NCBI RefSeq assembly: GCF_044582145.1
Contig: NZ_JBDODO010000002.1
Length of the DNA stretch: 64,000 nucleotides
Reading direction: 5' to 3' (one strand)
Origin: Guyparkeria sp016278265
GTDB lineage: Bacteria; Pseudomonadota; Gammaproteobacteria; Halothiobacillales; Halothiobacillaceae
Shown: piece by piece, positions 10,027 to 18,191 of the stretch
Position numbering within the stretch: position 1 is the stretch's first letter
Layout of the letters: each line of letters opens with the position of its first letter
Position numbers and translations under genes: made by a program
Notes under the pieces: generated by a model
Seen by the model: the letters and a program-made list of their open reading frames with translations, nothing else
What the model was told of the DNA's origin: nothing
The model's database searches: none

Positions 10027-11076
10027 TTACTGGCGGGACAAGGCGCTCGAGAGCAGCCGCGAGGTGACATCGACGATGGAGATCACGCGGTCGTAGGGCA
10101 TGCGCTTGGGACCGATCACGCCCAGCACGCCGACCACCTCGTCGCCGACGCCATAGGAGGCGCCTACCACGCCGCATTCGTCGAAGGTGGGCGAGCCGGA
10201 CTCGCGGCCGATGAAGATCTTCACGCCCTGGGCGCGTTCGCACTGATCGAGCAGGGAGACCAGTTCGCGTTTCTCGGCAAAGGCATTGAACAACCGCCGC
10301 ATGCGATCGACATCCCCCAACTCGTCGATGCCCATCAGGTTGACCTGGCCGGCCACGGCCACGCCGGCCTCGTCCTCGACGGCCTCGACGGCCGATTCGG
10401 CCAGGGTGATCGCCTCGGAGAGATTGCCCTCGATCTGCTCGCGCGTGCTCTTGAGCTCGGCCACCAGCGTCTCGCGCAGACCCTGGATGGATTGTCCGTT
10501 GAGCCGCTCGTTGAGGAAATTGGCGAAGCGCGTCAGTTCGTCCTGGCTGTAGGGCTTCTCGGGGTGGATGATGCGGTTCTGCACCCCACCGTCATTGGTG
10601 ACCAGCACCATCAGCACCCGGCCGGGCGAGAGCGAGACGAAGTCGATCTGGCGGAACAGGGCACGGGCCCGCGACGGGATGGTCACCACCCCGGCGAACT
10701 GCGTCAGGCTCGAAAGCAGGTTGGAGGCGGTATCCGCCATCTGCTGCGGATCATCCTCTGCCGCCTCGCGCAGGATGCGCTCCAGGCGACGGGCATCGAC
10801 CGGCGCCTTGCCGGGCGCGGTCAGCAACGAATCGACGAACAGGCGATAGGCCAGCTCGGTCGGCACACGTCCGGAGGAAGTATGCGGCGCACGCACCAAC
10901 CCGAGATCCTCAAGATCGGCCATCACGTTGCGCACCGTCGCGGGACTGAGATTCAGGTCGGACATGCGCGCCAGTGCGCGCGACCCGATCGGCGCGCCCT
11001 CGTCGGTGTAGCGATCGATCAGCACCCGCAGCAGGGTCTGTGCCCGCTCGGGAAGTGCACTCCAGGCATCAGTCAT
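10027..11076 (-). CDS. hrcA: Heat-inducible transcription repressor HrcA
   Basis: HrcA represses class I heat-shock genes by binding CIRCE operators, with GroEL assisting its folding. The 349-residue protein has an N-terminal winged helix (LLRVLIDRYTDEGAPIGSRALARMSDLNLSPATVRNVMADLEDLGL at about residues 14-60), a central GAF-like region and the C-terminal dimer segment ending IVDVTSRLLSSAL. It heads the hrcA-grpE-dnaK-dnaJ cluster, and a CIRCE lies 69 nt upstream of its start. A second CIRCE precedes groES in this window. Confidence 0.96.
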   Translation of the reverse strand: MTDAWSALPERAQTLLRVLIDRYTDEGAPIGSRALARMSDLNLSPATVRNVMADLEDLGLVRAPHTSSGRVPTELAYRLFVDSLLTAPGKAPVDARRLERILREAAEDDPQQMADTASNLLSSLTQFAGVVTIPSRARALFRQIDFVSLSPGRVLMVLVTNDGGVQNRIIHPEKPYSQDELTRFANFLNERLNGQSIQGLRETLVAELKSTREQIEGNLSEAITLAESAVEAVEDEAGVAVAGQVNLMGIDELGDVDRMRRLFNAFAEKRELVSLLDQCERAQGVKIFIGRESGSPTFDECGVVGASYGVGDEVVGVLGVIGPKRMPYDRVISIVDVTSRLLSSALSRQ

Positions 11077-11144
11077 ACGCGAATTTGGAAACCTCTGGCT
11101 TGTGGCGGCAATCGCGCGGGCCCGCTCATTAATGGGTTTCTAAA

Positions 11145-11171
11145 CTAGCACTCGCCCCGCGAGAGTGCCAA
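11145..11171 (-). promoter_or_regulatory. CIRCE operator upstream of hrcA
   Basis: CTAGCACTC (11145-11153), 9-nt spacer, GAGTGCCAA (11163-11171). This matches TTAGCACTC-N9-GAGTGCTAA at 16 of 18 arm positions and is the HrcA binding site. It lies between the divergent hrcA and sugE genes. Confidence 0.9.
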
Positions 11172-11189
11172 GCGCGCCGCGCGGCAGTC

Positions 11190-11219
11190 GGATTCAAACG
11201 CGGGTTCCTTTGCTAGACT
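11190..11219 (+). promoter_or_regulatory. Possible promoter of sugE
   Basis: An extended -10, TGC-TAGACT (11211-11219), is preceded by a weak -35-like ATTCAA stretch near 11192-11197. It lies about 80 nt before the sugE start and just beyond the CIRCE. The leader that follows shows no recognised guanidine riboswitch. Confidence 0.4.
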
Positions 11220-11299
11220 GGGCCGACTTTCGCATCCCACCGGCCGATCACCGGTTCACGACGGACGCGACCTATCGGATTCGAGGATCACACCACGGC

Positions 11300-11626
11300 A
11301 TGAACCCCTGGCTCATCTTGTTGGCCGCTGGCCTGTTGGAAATCGTCTGGGCAACCGGGTTGCGCTTCACCGACGGCTTCTCCCGCTTGGTGCCGTCGGT
11401 TGTCGTGCTGATCATCGCCTGGGCCAGCTTCTATCTGCTCGCCCTGGCCATGCGCGAGATTCCCATGGGCACCGCCTATGCGATCTGGACGGGCATTGGC
11501 GCGACCGGCGTGGCAATCCTCGGCATCCTCTGGTTCAAGGAACCGGCCTCGCTCGCGCGACTGGGTTTTATCGCCATGATCGTGGTGGGCATCATCGGGC
11601 TGAAGTGGTCCTCCGGCAATCATTGA
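11300..11626 (+). CDS. sugE: SMR-family efflux protein, SugE/Gdx type
   Basis: This is a 108-residue small multidrug resistance protein of the Gdx (SugE) branch, whose members export guanidinium ion in exchange for protons. It starts MNPWLILLAAGLLEIVWATGLRFTDGF. Glu14 in helix 1 is the essential coupling carboxylate, and LLEIVWATGL separates Gdx from EmrE-type transporters. Four membrane helices are evident, ending in GIIGLKWSSGNH. It stands alone between divergent hrcA and nadK, interrupting an otherwise conserved gene block. The substrate is inferred from family. Confidence 0.88.
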   Translation: MNPWLILLAAGLLEIVWATGLRFTDGFSRLVPSVVVLIIAWASFYLLALAMREIPMGTAYAIWTGIGATGVAILGILWFKEPASLARLGFIAMIVVGIIGLKWSSGNH

Positions 11627-11654
11627 GTCGTCAGGCAAAAAGAGCGCACACGTC

Positions 11655-12572
11655 ATGAAACCTTCTTCGCCGACAACCCGCCAACCGTCGGACAGCGCCC
11701 CCGCCTTCTCGCGCCTTGGCATCATCCTCAAGCCCGACGGCGGCGAGGCGATGGCCGAGGTCTACCGCAACCTGGTGGCGGTGGCCGAGGCACACGGCGT
11801 CGAGTGGGCACTGGAGGAAGACGCCGAGAACCCGGCCCCATCGATCAAGGCGCCCCGCTTTTCGCGTGATCGGATCGATCGCGACCTGATCGTGGTGATC
11901 GGCGGCGACGGCACCATGCTCAACGCCGCGCGCTCACTGTGCCTGCACGATGTGCCGATACTGGGCGTTAATCTAGGCCGGCTGGGCTTTCTCGCCGACG
12001 TCAGCCCAATCGAGGTGCAAGATCACCTGTCGGCCATTCTCGAAGGTCGCTACAGCGACGAGCGCCGCTTTCTTCTGCAGGGCAGCCTGATGCGCAACGA
12101 CACGCGCATCATGGAGTCGGTTGCGCTCAACGACATCACCTTCAAGATGCGCGACCCGGCCCGGATGGTCGAATTCGAGATGTGCATCGACGGCACCTTG
12201 GTCAACCAGCAACGCTCCGACGGCGTGGTGGTCTGCACCCCGACCGGCTCGACGGCCTACGCGCTGTCGGCCGGCGGCCCGCTGATTGCGCCCGACCTGC
12301 ACGCGGTCGGGATCGTCTCGATCTGCCCGCACACGCTCAGTTACCGGCCGATCGTGGTCGATGCCCGTCACCTGATCGAGATCCGCCCGGTGGAAGGTTC
12401 GCGCGGCGGCGGCGTGGTCAGCTTCGACGGCCAACTTAACCAGCCGCTGGAGCATGGCGACGTGCTCGCGATCTCGAAATACGAACACGACATCCGCCTG
12501 ATCCACCCGGCCGGTCACGACCATTACTCCCTGTTGCGTGACAAGCTCTGCTGGAGCGAGCAGAAGTTCTAG
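11655..12572 (+). CDS. nadK: NAD kinase
   Basis: This enzyme phosphorylates NAD to NADP with ATP or polyphosphate. The 305-residue protein has the GGDG motif at residues 83-86, followed by TMLNAARSL, then NLGRLGFLADVSP, the conserved NDITF, and CTPTGSTAYALSAGGPLIAP. It lies 28 nt after sugE and upstream of recN, a conserved gammaproteobacterial pairing. The last two bases of its TAG stop (12570-12572) are also the first two bases of a 19-nt terminal inverted repeat of a MITE-like element, so that element may have supplied the present stop codon. Confidence 0.96.
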   Translation: MKPSSPTTRQPSDSAPAFSRLGIILKPDGGEAMAEVYRNLVAVAEAHGVEWALEEDAENPAPSIKAPRFSRDRIDRDLIVVIGGDGTMLNAARSLCLHDVPILGVNLGRLGFLADVSPIEVQDHLSAILEGRYSDERRFLLQGSLMRNDTRIMESVALNDITFKMRDPARMVEFEMCIDGTLVNQQRSDGVVVCTPTGSTAYALSAGGPLIAPDLHAVGIVSICPHTLSYRPIVVDARHLIEIRPVEGSRGGGVVSFDGQLNQPLEHGDVLAISKYEHDIRLIHPAGHDHYSLLRDKLCWSEQKF

Positions 12573-12734
12573 CCCGGATATTTCATGAAATCCACACGCC
12601 CTCGCTTGTCTCTTGTCCGTGCAAAGAATTTTCCTCAGTCGGCCGTAATCACCGATGCGCCGCTCTTTCGGAAAATCCCTTGTACGACCAATATACTGCG
12701 CGATCATCGCGCGGCTTCATGAAACATCCGGGCT
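12571..12734. repeat. MITE-like palindromic element with 19-nt terminal inverted repeats
   Basis: AGCCCGGATATTTCATGAA at 12571-12589 is matched by the inverted copy at 12716-12734 with one mismatch (18/19). The 164-bp element fills almost all of the nadK-recN gap and contains no open frame. Its body includes a TATACT hexamer (12692-12697) that could act in the recN promoter. Abutting a stop codon and filling an intergenic gap is typical of non-autonomous repeats, but a second copy is not visible in this window. Confidence 0.65.
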
Positions 12735-12759
12735 AACCGGGCAAAGGAATCCGCCTGAC

Positions 12760-14448
12760 ATGCTGACCACCCTCTCGATCCGCCAGATCGCCCTGATCGA
12801 CCAGCTCGAGCTCGATTTCGCCGCCGGCATGACCGCGCTCACCGGCGAAACCGGCGCGGGCAAGTCGATCCTGATCGACGCGATCGGGCTGCTGCTGGGT
12901 GATCGGGCCAACATGAACCTGCTGCGCGCCGGCTGCGATCAGGGCGAGGTCACCGGCGAGTTCCTGCTGCCGGTGGACAGCCCAGCGGCCCGCTGGCTCG
13001 ACGATCAAGAACTGGGCGAGGAACCGGAAGGCGAGAAGCTGCCACTGATCGTGCGCCGGGTCCTGTCCCGTGACGGGCGCTCCAAGGCCTGGATCAACGG
13101 CCGCCCGGTACCGGGGCAGACCCTCAAGGGCATCGGCCGGCACCTGATCGACATCCACGGCCAGCACCAGAACCAGCGGTTGATGCAGCCGAAGACCCAG
13201 CTCGCCCTGCTCGATCATTTCTGCAACATCAAGGGATCGGTCGATGCACTCGGCCGCCTGAGCCGGCAGATCCACGCCGATGAGGCCCAACTCGCCAATC
13301 ACCAGGCCGAACAGGCATCGCGGGCCGACCGGCTCGCCTTCCTGGAATTTCAGCTCGAGGAAATCGAGCGGGTCGACCCGCAGCCCGACGAGTTCAACCA
13401 GCTGCATGCCGAGCTCAAGCGCCTCTCGAGACTCGACGAATGGCGCCACGTCTTGGCCGAGCAGATGGCCGCGCTGTTCGACGACGACGGCAACGCCCAC
13501 GACCGCATCGGCGCTGCCGAACAGGCCCTCTCGCGGATCGCCGACCTCGACGAGGCGCTCGGCCCGGTCATCGAGACGCTGCAGTCCGCCGAAATCCAGA
13601 TCGCCGAGGCGGTCGACAGCCTGCGCGACCGGCTGGAATCCTCGGATGCCGACCCGGAACGCCTGGCCACCGTCGAGGCCCGGCTCGATGCCCTACACGA
13701 ACTGGCGCGCAAGCATCGCGTCGCCCCGGAGATGTTCGAGCAACACGTGGCGGACCTGCGCGAGGAATACGAGCAACTCGAGCAGGCCGGCAGCACGCTG
13801 GGCGAGGTCGAGGACCGCCTGGCCGGCAACCGCGCGGCCTACGACCGGCTGGCCGCCGAAGTCAGTGAGAAACGTCGGGCCGGCGCACGCAAGCTGGCCG
13901 AGCGCCTCAAGGCCTCGATCCGCGAACTGGGCATGCCCAACGGCGAATTCGAGGTCCGGCTGACCAACCCCGAGACGCTGGCCGAACGCCGCGGCGAGCG
14001 CGGTATCGACGAGGTGGTCTTCCTGATCAGCGCCAACCGCGGCCAGCCGGTCGCCCCGCTCGACCAGATCGCCTCCGGCGGCGAACTGGCGCGCGTGAGC
14101 CTGGCGCTAAAAACACTGACCGCCGGCGATGACCCGGTGGGCACATTTATATTCGACGAGGTCGACACCGGCATCGGCGGGGCCACCGCGGCGATCGTGG
14201 GCGCCCACCTGCGTGCGCTGGGTAATTCGCGCCAGGTGCTGTGCGTCACCCACCTGCCGCAGGTCGCCGCGCACGGACACCACCAGGCACGGATCGAGAA
14301 GGACGAGCAGGCCGACTCGACCCGCACCTGGGTGCGCAGCCTGGGTGCCGACGAGCGCGTCGAGGAACTCGCGCGCATGCTCGGCGGCCGTGAGGTCACC
14401 GAACAGACACGGGCACATGCGCGCGAGTTGCTGGCAAGCTCCGCCTGA
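12760..14448 (+). CDS. recN: DNA repair protein RecN
   Basis: RecN is an SMC-like ATPase acting in double-strand break repair. The 562-residue protein starts MLTTLSIRQIALIDQLELDF and has Walker A GETGAGKS at residues 29-36, long coiled-coil arms around about 160-370, the ABC signature region QIASGGELARVSLALK, Walker B IFDEVDTGIGG and the CVTHLPQVAAHG switch. Length is normal (E. coli 553). I could not find a clear LexA box (CTGT-N8-ACAG) upstream, although recN is often SOS-induced. Confidence 0.96.
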   Translation: MLTTLSIRQIALIDQLELDFAAGMTALTGETGAGKSILIDAIGLLLGDRANMNLLRAGCDQGEVTGEFLLPVDSPAARWLDDQELGEEPEGEKLPLIVRRVLSRDGRSKAWINGRPVPGQTLKGIGRHLIDIHGQHQNQRLMQPKTQLALLDHFCNIKGSVDALGRLSRQIHADEAQLANHQAEQASRADRLAFLEFQLEEIERVDPQPDEFNQLHAELKRLSRLDEWRHVLAEQMAALFDDDGNAHDRIGAAEQALSRIADLDEALGPVIETLQSAEIQIAEAVDSLRDRLESSDADPERLATVEARLDALHELARKHRVAPEMFEQHVADLREEYEQLEQAGSTLGEVEDRLAGNRAAYDRLAAEVSEKRRAGARKLAERLKASIRELGMPNGEFEVRLTNPETLAERRGERGIDEVVFLISANRGQPVAPLDQIASGGELARVSLALKTLTAGDDPVGTFIFDEVDTGIGGATAAIVGAHLRALGNSRQVLCVTHLPQVAAHGHHQARIEKDEQADSTRTWVRSLGADERVEELARMLGGREVTEQTRAHARELLASSA

Positions 14449-14485
14449 CCGAGCCCCCCAGACCAGAACGCAAGGCTCAAAACGC

Positions 14486-14522
14486 ACGATGCCCGCCCGG
14501 GGGAAGCCTGGGCGGGCATCGT
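14486..14522. terminator. Hairpin between convergent recN and fur
   Basis: A perfect 13-bp stem (ACGATGCCCGCCC, 14486-14498, with its complement 14510-14522) encloses an 11-nt loop. There is no long T-run on the plus strand; on the minus strand a short GTTTTG follows. It can serve recN and fur as a shared terminator. Confidence 0.65.
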
Positions 14523-14543
14523 CGTGTCGCGATCGCGAGGTGC

Positions 14544-14960
14544 TTACTTCTTGCCGGTCGCCTTGCGGCTGATGCCGTAGATCACCAGCGAGTAGTCGGT
14601 CAGATCGAAGTCGAGCTGATCGGCGATCATGGCGATCCGCTCCTGGATGATCGGATCGTGGAATTCCTCGACCTGGCCGGTCTTCACGCACACCAAGTGA
14701 TCGTGATCCCCCTTGGAGATCAGCTCGAACACGGCCTTGGCGCCCTCGAACTGGTGGCGCTTGAGAATGTCGGCCGTCTCAAACTGGGTCAGCACGCGGT
14801 AGACGGTCGCCAGACCGATCTCCTCGCCGCGCGCGAGCAGTTCCTTGTAGACGTCCTCCGCGCTCATGTGCCAATCCGGGTTGGACTCGATGATTTCGAG
14901 GATCTTCACCCGTGGCAAGGTGACCTTCAGGCCGGCCTTCTTGAGTTCGCTGGAATCCAA
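14544..14960 (-). CDS. fur: Ferric uptake regulator Fur
   Basis: Fur is the iron-responsive dimeric repressor. The core ELKKAGLKVTLPRVKILEIIE, VYKELLARGEEIGLATVYRVLTQFE and GDHDHLVC is unmistakable. No ATG fits. I choose the TTG at 14960, preceded by AGGGTAG (14966-14972) at good spacing, giving 138 residues; the in-frame sequence further upstream is not Fur-like. Of the usual CxxC after the HDHLxC segment only the first Cys is present (CVKT), a variation seen in other Fur proteins. It is divergent from bamE and convergent with recN, the usual gammaproteobacterial arrangement. Confidence 0.93.
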   Translation of the reverse strand: MDSSELKKAGLKVTLPRVKILEIIESNPDWHMSAEDVYKELLARGEEIGLATVYRVLTQFETADILKRHQFEGAKAVFELISKGDHDHLVCVKTGQVEEFHDPIIQERIAMIADQLDFDLTDYSLVIYGISRKATGKK

Positions 14961-15103
14961 AACTTCTACCCTCGATTGCGTGTACTCGTGAGATTGTAAC
15001 CGAAGATACCGTGCGAACCGGAGCACCACGCGGATAATGAGAGGCGCATGGACCGGTAGACTGGCATCACCCGTCAGACGGCGTATCATTGGGGCGCATT
15101 CGA

Positions 15104-15664
15104 ATGCCCATCCAGACCACCAGGAACAGGTTTTCCAGGATCATGCAGCGCTCACTCCTTACGCTACCGCTCGTCGCCACCCTGCTAGCCGGCTGTTCGT
15201 CGGTCTACGTCCCCAGCTTCATCCAGGTCTACCAGCCGGATATCCAGCAGGGCAATATCTACGAGGAGAAACAAATCGAGCGGCTGCGCGAGGGCATGCC
15301 CCAGTCCCAGGTGCGCGCGATCCTCGGCACACCCAGCCTCAACGACATCTTCCATCAGGGCCAGCGCGACACCTACATCTACTACGACAAGCGCGGCAAG
15401 AAGGAAGCCTTCCGCCACACGCTGGTAATCGAATACGACTCGACCGGCCGCGTGGATGCCATCCGCCGTGACGGCATGGATCTGGCCGAGGCGCCGTCGA
15501 TGAACAGTGCCGAGTTGCCCGACGAGGCCGAGGCCGCCTCTCCGAGCAACGCCCCGACGAGCCCGGGGCCCGGCTCGGAGAGTGGCGACAGCCCCTATGA
15601 CCTGGAAACGCAGGACGACGGTCAGCCCTTGCCAACGACCCCGCCGACGCAGGATCCGCTCTAA
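15104..15664 (+). CDS. bamE: Outer membrane assembly lipoprotein BamE (SmpA/OmlA)
   Basis: BamE is a lipoprotein of the BAM complex that inserts beta-barrel proteins. I place the start at ATG 15104, behind GGGGCG at 7 nt, which gives 186 residues; ATG 15143 (MQRSLLTLPL) is an alternative with a shorter signal. The signal peptide ends in a lipobox LLAGC with Cys31 as the lipidation site. The BamE fold follows: QGNIYEEKQIERLREGMPQSQVRAILGTPSLND and YYDKRGKKEAFRHTLVIEYD. The C-terminal 50 residues are a Pro/Ser/Glu-rich low-complexity tail absent from E. coli BamE (113 residues). Confidence 0.93.
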   Translation: MPIQTTRNRFSRIMQRSLLTLPLVATLLAGCSSVYVPSFIQVYQPDIQQGNIYEEKQIERLREGMPQSQVRAILGTPSLNDIFHQGQRDTYIYYDKRGKKEAFRHTLVIEYDSTGRVDAIRRDGMDLAEAPSMNSAELPDEAEAASPSNAPTSPGPGSESGDSPYDLETQDDGQPLPTTPPTQDPL

Positions 15665-15725
15665 GGACAGGTGCGAAGGCCCGCCGCTGCAGGCCGACCC
15701 ATCGGTGACAGCGATAAAACGATTG

Positions 15726-15756
15726 AACCGGCGAGAGGCCTACTCCGCCGGTTTTT
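15726..15756 (+). terminator. Terminator of bamE
   Basis: AACCGGCG (15726-15733), 12-nt loop, CGCCGGTT (15746-15753), then further T residues. It overlaps the 3' end of the convergent rnfH gene. Confidence 0.75.
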
Positions 15757-16126
15757 TCGTGTCGGGTGCCGTTTCATCCTCCCGGTCATCAGCGTCAGAA
15801 GGTGCCAGTTTCCGGCCGGGCCGAGCCTCGTCTTTCTTGGCCTCTACTTTCCTGGCCCCGTCGTTTTGGGCACGCTGGCGACGGGCCGCCTTGGGGTCGG
15901 CAATCAGCGGGCGATAGATCTCGACGCGATCCCACTCGCGCAGCGCCTGCGAGAGCGGCACGACCTTGGCGAACACGCCGACCTTCTGCTGCGACAGGTC
16001 GATCTCGGGAAAGCGTTCCAGAATCCCACTGCGACGGATCGCCTCTTCGACGGTTGCCCCCTCGGCGACATCCACCTCCAGCAGCATCTGAATGTCCGGG
16101 CGGGCGTAGGCCACTTCGACCTTCAC
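15740..16126 (-). CDS. rnfH: RnfH family ubiquitin-like protein
   Basis: RnfH proteins (UPF0125) have a beta-grasp, ubiquitin-like fold; their function is unsettled. The 128-residue product starts MKVEVAYARPDIQMLLEVDV and has the family segments GATVEEAIRRSGIL, KVGVFAKVVPLSQ and LREWDRVEIYRPL. The last 45 residues are a charged Lys/Asp/Glu-rich tail. Its ATG overlaps the ratA stop (ATGA), so the two are translationally coupled, as in most gammaproteobacteria. Confidence 0.9.
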   Translation of the reverse strand: MKVEVAYARPDIQMLLEVDVAEGATVEEAIRRSGILERFPEIDLSQQKVGVFAKVVPLSQALREWDRVEIYRPLIADPKAARRQRAQNDGARKVEAKKDEARPGRKLAPSDADDREDETAPDTKKPAE

Positions 16127-16587
16127 GCCCCGTCTTCCCCGCCCGACGAATCGCGTGGGTAGACCTCGAACGCCCGCTTGCGGAAGGAGCCGACGAGATT
16201 CTTGACGATCTCGCGGAACACTGGCCCGATCGCCCGTTCGAGCAACCAGTTGGAAAACTCGAAGCGCATGTCGAGGGTCACCCGCGAGCCGCCATCGGGC
16301 AGATCCTCGAAGCCCCAGAACCCATCCAGATGACGGAACGGCCCGTCGACCAGGGTGACCACGATGCGCGAGCCCGGCTCGTTGTGATTGCGGGTGACGA
16401 AGGTCTTGTGGATCGCGCCCTTCCTCAGGGTGATGCTCGCCTCGACCTCGTCACCTGTTGCCTGCAGGATGCGCGTCTGCTCGCACCAGGGAAGAAAGTC
16501 GGGATAGGCGTCGATGTCATTGACCAGCGCGTACATCTGCAGCGCGGAAAACGGCACATCGACCTGTCGCTCGATGGTGGTGCTCAT
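16123..16587 (-). CDS. ratA: RatA family START-domain protein
   Basis: This 154-residue polyketide-cyclase/START protein is related to COQ10 and E. coli RatA. RatA is reported to block 70S formation in E. coli, while COQ10 homologues bind ubiquinone, so the true role here is open. The N-terminus MSTTIERQVDVPFSALQMYALVNDIDAYPDFLPWC and the segment FRHLDGFWGFEDL are characteristic. It forms a pair with rnfH. The usual divergent partner smpB lies 1.6 kb away because a symporter gene sits between them. Confidence 0.88.
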   Translation of the reverse strand: MSTTIERQVDVPFSALQMYALVNDIDAYPDFLPWCEQTRILQATGDEVEASITLRKGAIHKTFVTRNHNEPGSRIVVTLVDGPFRHLDGFWGFEDLPDGGSRVTLDMRFEFSNWLLERAIGPVFREIVKNLVGSFRKRAFEVYPRDSSGGEDGA

Positions 16588-16665
16588 ACCGGGAAGGGCC
16601 GCCCTTTATTGTGGTCGGGAACGCATTCTAGCAAAGTCGCCGCCCCCTCACGGACCCCAGCGATA

Positions 16666-18027
16666 TCAGCCGAACAGCCCCAGCCCGTTGAGAAACACCA
16701 GCGCCACGCCCAGCGGGGCGACGACGGCCGCCAGCCACCACCATAGCCGATACCGCCAACCGGTTAGACCCAGCTCCTCGGCCGAATCGGCGCGCGGCAT
16801 CCGCCAGGCAGCGAAGATCGCGATCAGCATGCCGCCGGCCGGCAGCAGGATATTGGCGGTGGTGAACTCCAGCAGTCCGAAGACGTTTTTGCCGAACAGG
16901 GTGAAATCTCCGAGCAGGTTGAACGACAGGGCCGCCAGCACGCCCAGCGACCAGGTCCCCACGCCCACGGCGATCGCCGAATGCAGCCGACGTATGCCGA
17001 AGCGCTCCCAGAGATAGGACACCGCCGGCTCGACCAGCGAGATGGCCGAGGTCCAGGCGGCGATCGACACCAGCACGAACAGCACGATGGCGAGCCAGTA
17101 GCCCCACTCCATCTGCCCGAGTGCCAGCGGCAATGTCTGGAAGATCAGCCCGGCCCCCTGCTGCGGACTCATGCCGTTGGAGAACACGATCGGGAAGATC
17201 ACCATGCCGGCCAGCAACGCGATGCCGGTGTCGAGCACGATGATCCAGATACCGGCGCGCACGATCGAGGTGCCCCGCGGCATGTACGAGCCGTACACCA
17301 TGATCGCGCCCATGCCGAGACTCAGCGTGAAGAAGGCGTGCCCGAGCGCGACCAGAAAGGTCTCGGCGTTCACCCGCGAGAAGTCCGGCGCGAACATGAA
17401 CTCCATGGCGGGCACGAACCCCGGGGTGCCGATGTTGTAGCCGAACAGCAGCACCAGGATCACGATCAGCAACGGCATCATGATCCGCGTCGCCAGTTCC
17501 AGCCCACCACGCACGCCACGAGCCACCACCGCCACGGTCATCACCATGGCGACCGTGTGCCAAAACAGCAAAGTCCCTGGATTGCCGACCAGGCCGTCGA
17601 ACAGCGCCTTGATGGTTTCCGAGGACGCGCCGATAAAGGCGCCGGTGGCCGCCTTCTCGATGTAGGAGAGCGCCCAGCCCATGACCACGGAGTAGAAACT
17701 CAGGATGAGAAAGCCGGTGAGTACGCCCATCCAGCCGATCACCTGCCAGCTGCGGCTCACGCCGGCCTGGCCGGCGAGCTTGCCCATGCCGATGATCGGG
17801 TTGGACCGGGCGCGACGCCCGAGCATCACCTCACTGATCAGGATCGGTGTCGCGACGATCAGCAGGCAGGCCAGATAGATCATCACGAACGCCCCGCCGC
17901 CGTTGTCGCCCATGATGTAAGGAAACTTCCAGATATTACCCAGACCGACGGCCGAGCCCGCTGAGGCGAGGATGAAGGCCAACCGGCCACTCCATTCCGG
18001 ATGGTTCTCGAGATGTTGTGCGGACAC
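16666..18027 (-). CDS. Sodium-dependent transporter of the neurotransmitter:sodium symporter family
   Basis: This NSS (SNF) family transporter couples Na+ entry to uptake of an amino acid or related solute. The 453-residue protein starts at GTG 18027 behind GAGGA; open sequence upstream of that is not family-like. Helix 1 has the signature GSAVGLGNIWKFPYIMGDNGGGAF, which forms the Na+ and substrate sites, and GHAFFTLSLGMGAIMVYGSYM is in helix 6. About 11-12 membrane segments are visible. It interrupts the conserved ratA-smpB neighbourhood, which suggests later insertion. The substrate cannot be told from sequence. Confidence 0.9.
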   Translation of the reverse strand: MSAQHLENHPEWSGRLAFILASAGSAVGLGNIWKFPYIMGDNGGGAFVMIYLACLLIVATPILISEVMLGRRARSNPIIGMGKLAGQAGVSRSWQVIGWMGVLTGFLILSFYSVVMGWALSYIEKAATGAFIGASSETIKALFDGLVGNPGTLLFWHTVAMVMTVAVVARGVRGGLELATRIMMPLLIVILVLLFGYNIGTPGFVPAMEFMFAPDFSRVNAETFLVALGHAFFTLSLGMGAIMVYGSYMPRGTSIVRAGIWIIVLDTGIALLAGMVIFPIVFSNGMSPQQGAGLIFQTLPLALGQMEWGYWLAIVLFVLVSIAAWTSAISLVEPAVSYLWERFGIRRLHSAIAVGVGTWSLGVLAALSFNLLGDFTLFGKNVFGLLEFTTANILLPAGGMLIAIFAAWRMPRADSAEELGLTGWRYRLWWWLAAVVAPLGVALVFLNGLGLFG

Positions 18028-18179
18028 CGGGCTTCCTCTTCGGTTTGGGCGGACAGGGTTCCTTTCCCAGGAACCGAGCGAACCGCTGAAAACTACCACC
18101 ATGGCGCCCCTGCGGCCAAGCAGCTCCGGCAGGTACCGCGTAACCGTCCACGGACAGCGGGAAGCCACACAGATCCTGC

Positions 18180-18185
18180 TAGAAT
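18180..18185 (+). promoter_or_regulatory. Extended -10 promoter very close to the smpB start
   Basis: TGC-TAGAAT (18177-18185) is an extended -10 with no good -35. Transcription would begin about 7 nt downstream, which is at the smpB ATG (18192), implying a leaderless or nearly leaderless mRNA. No Shine-Dalgarno sequence is visible before the ATG. Confidence 0.4.
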
Positions 18186-18191
18186 GCGAGC

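Noticed and set aside
11220..11299. Guanidine riboswitch ahead of the SugE/Gdx gene
   Set aside because: Short ACGACGG-like and CCGG repeats are present, but I could not build the paired ACGR loops of the mini-ykkC class or the cores of the other guanidine classes.
12640..12759. LexA box controlling recN
   Set aside because: No CTGT-N8-ACAG match or close variant is present; TTGTACGACCAATATACTG lacks the second half-site.
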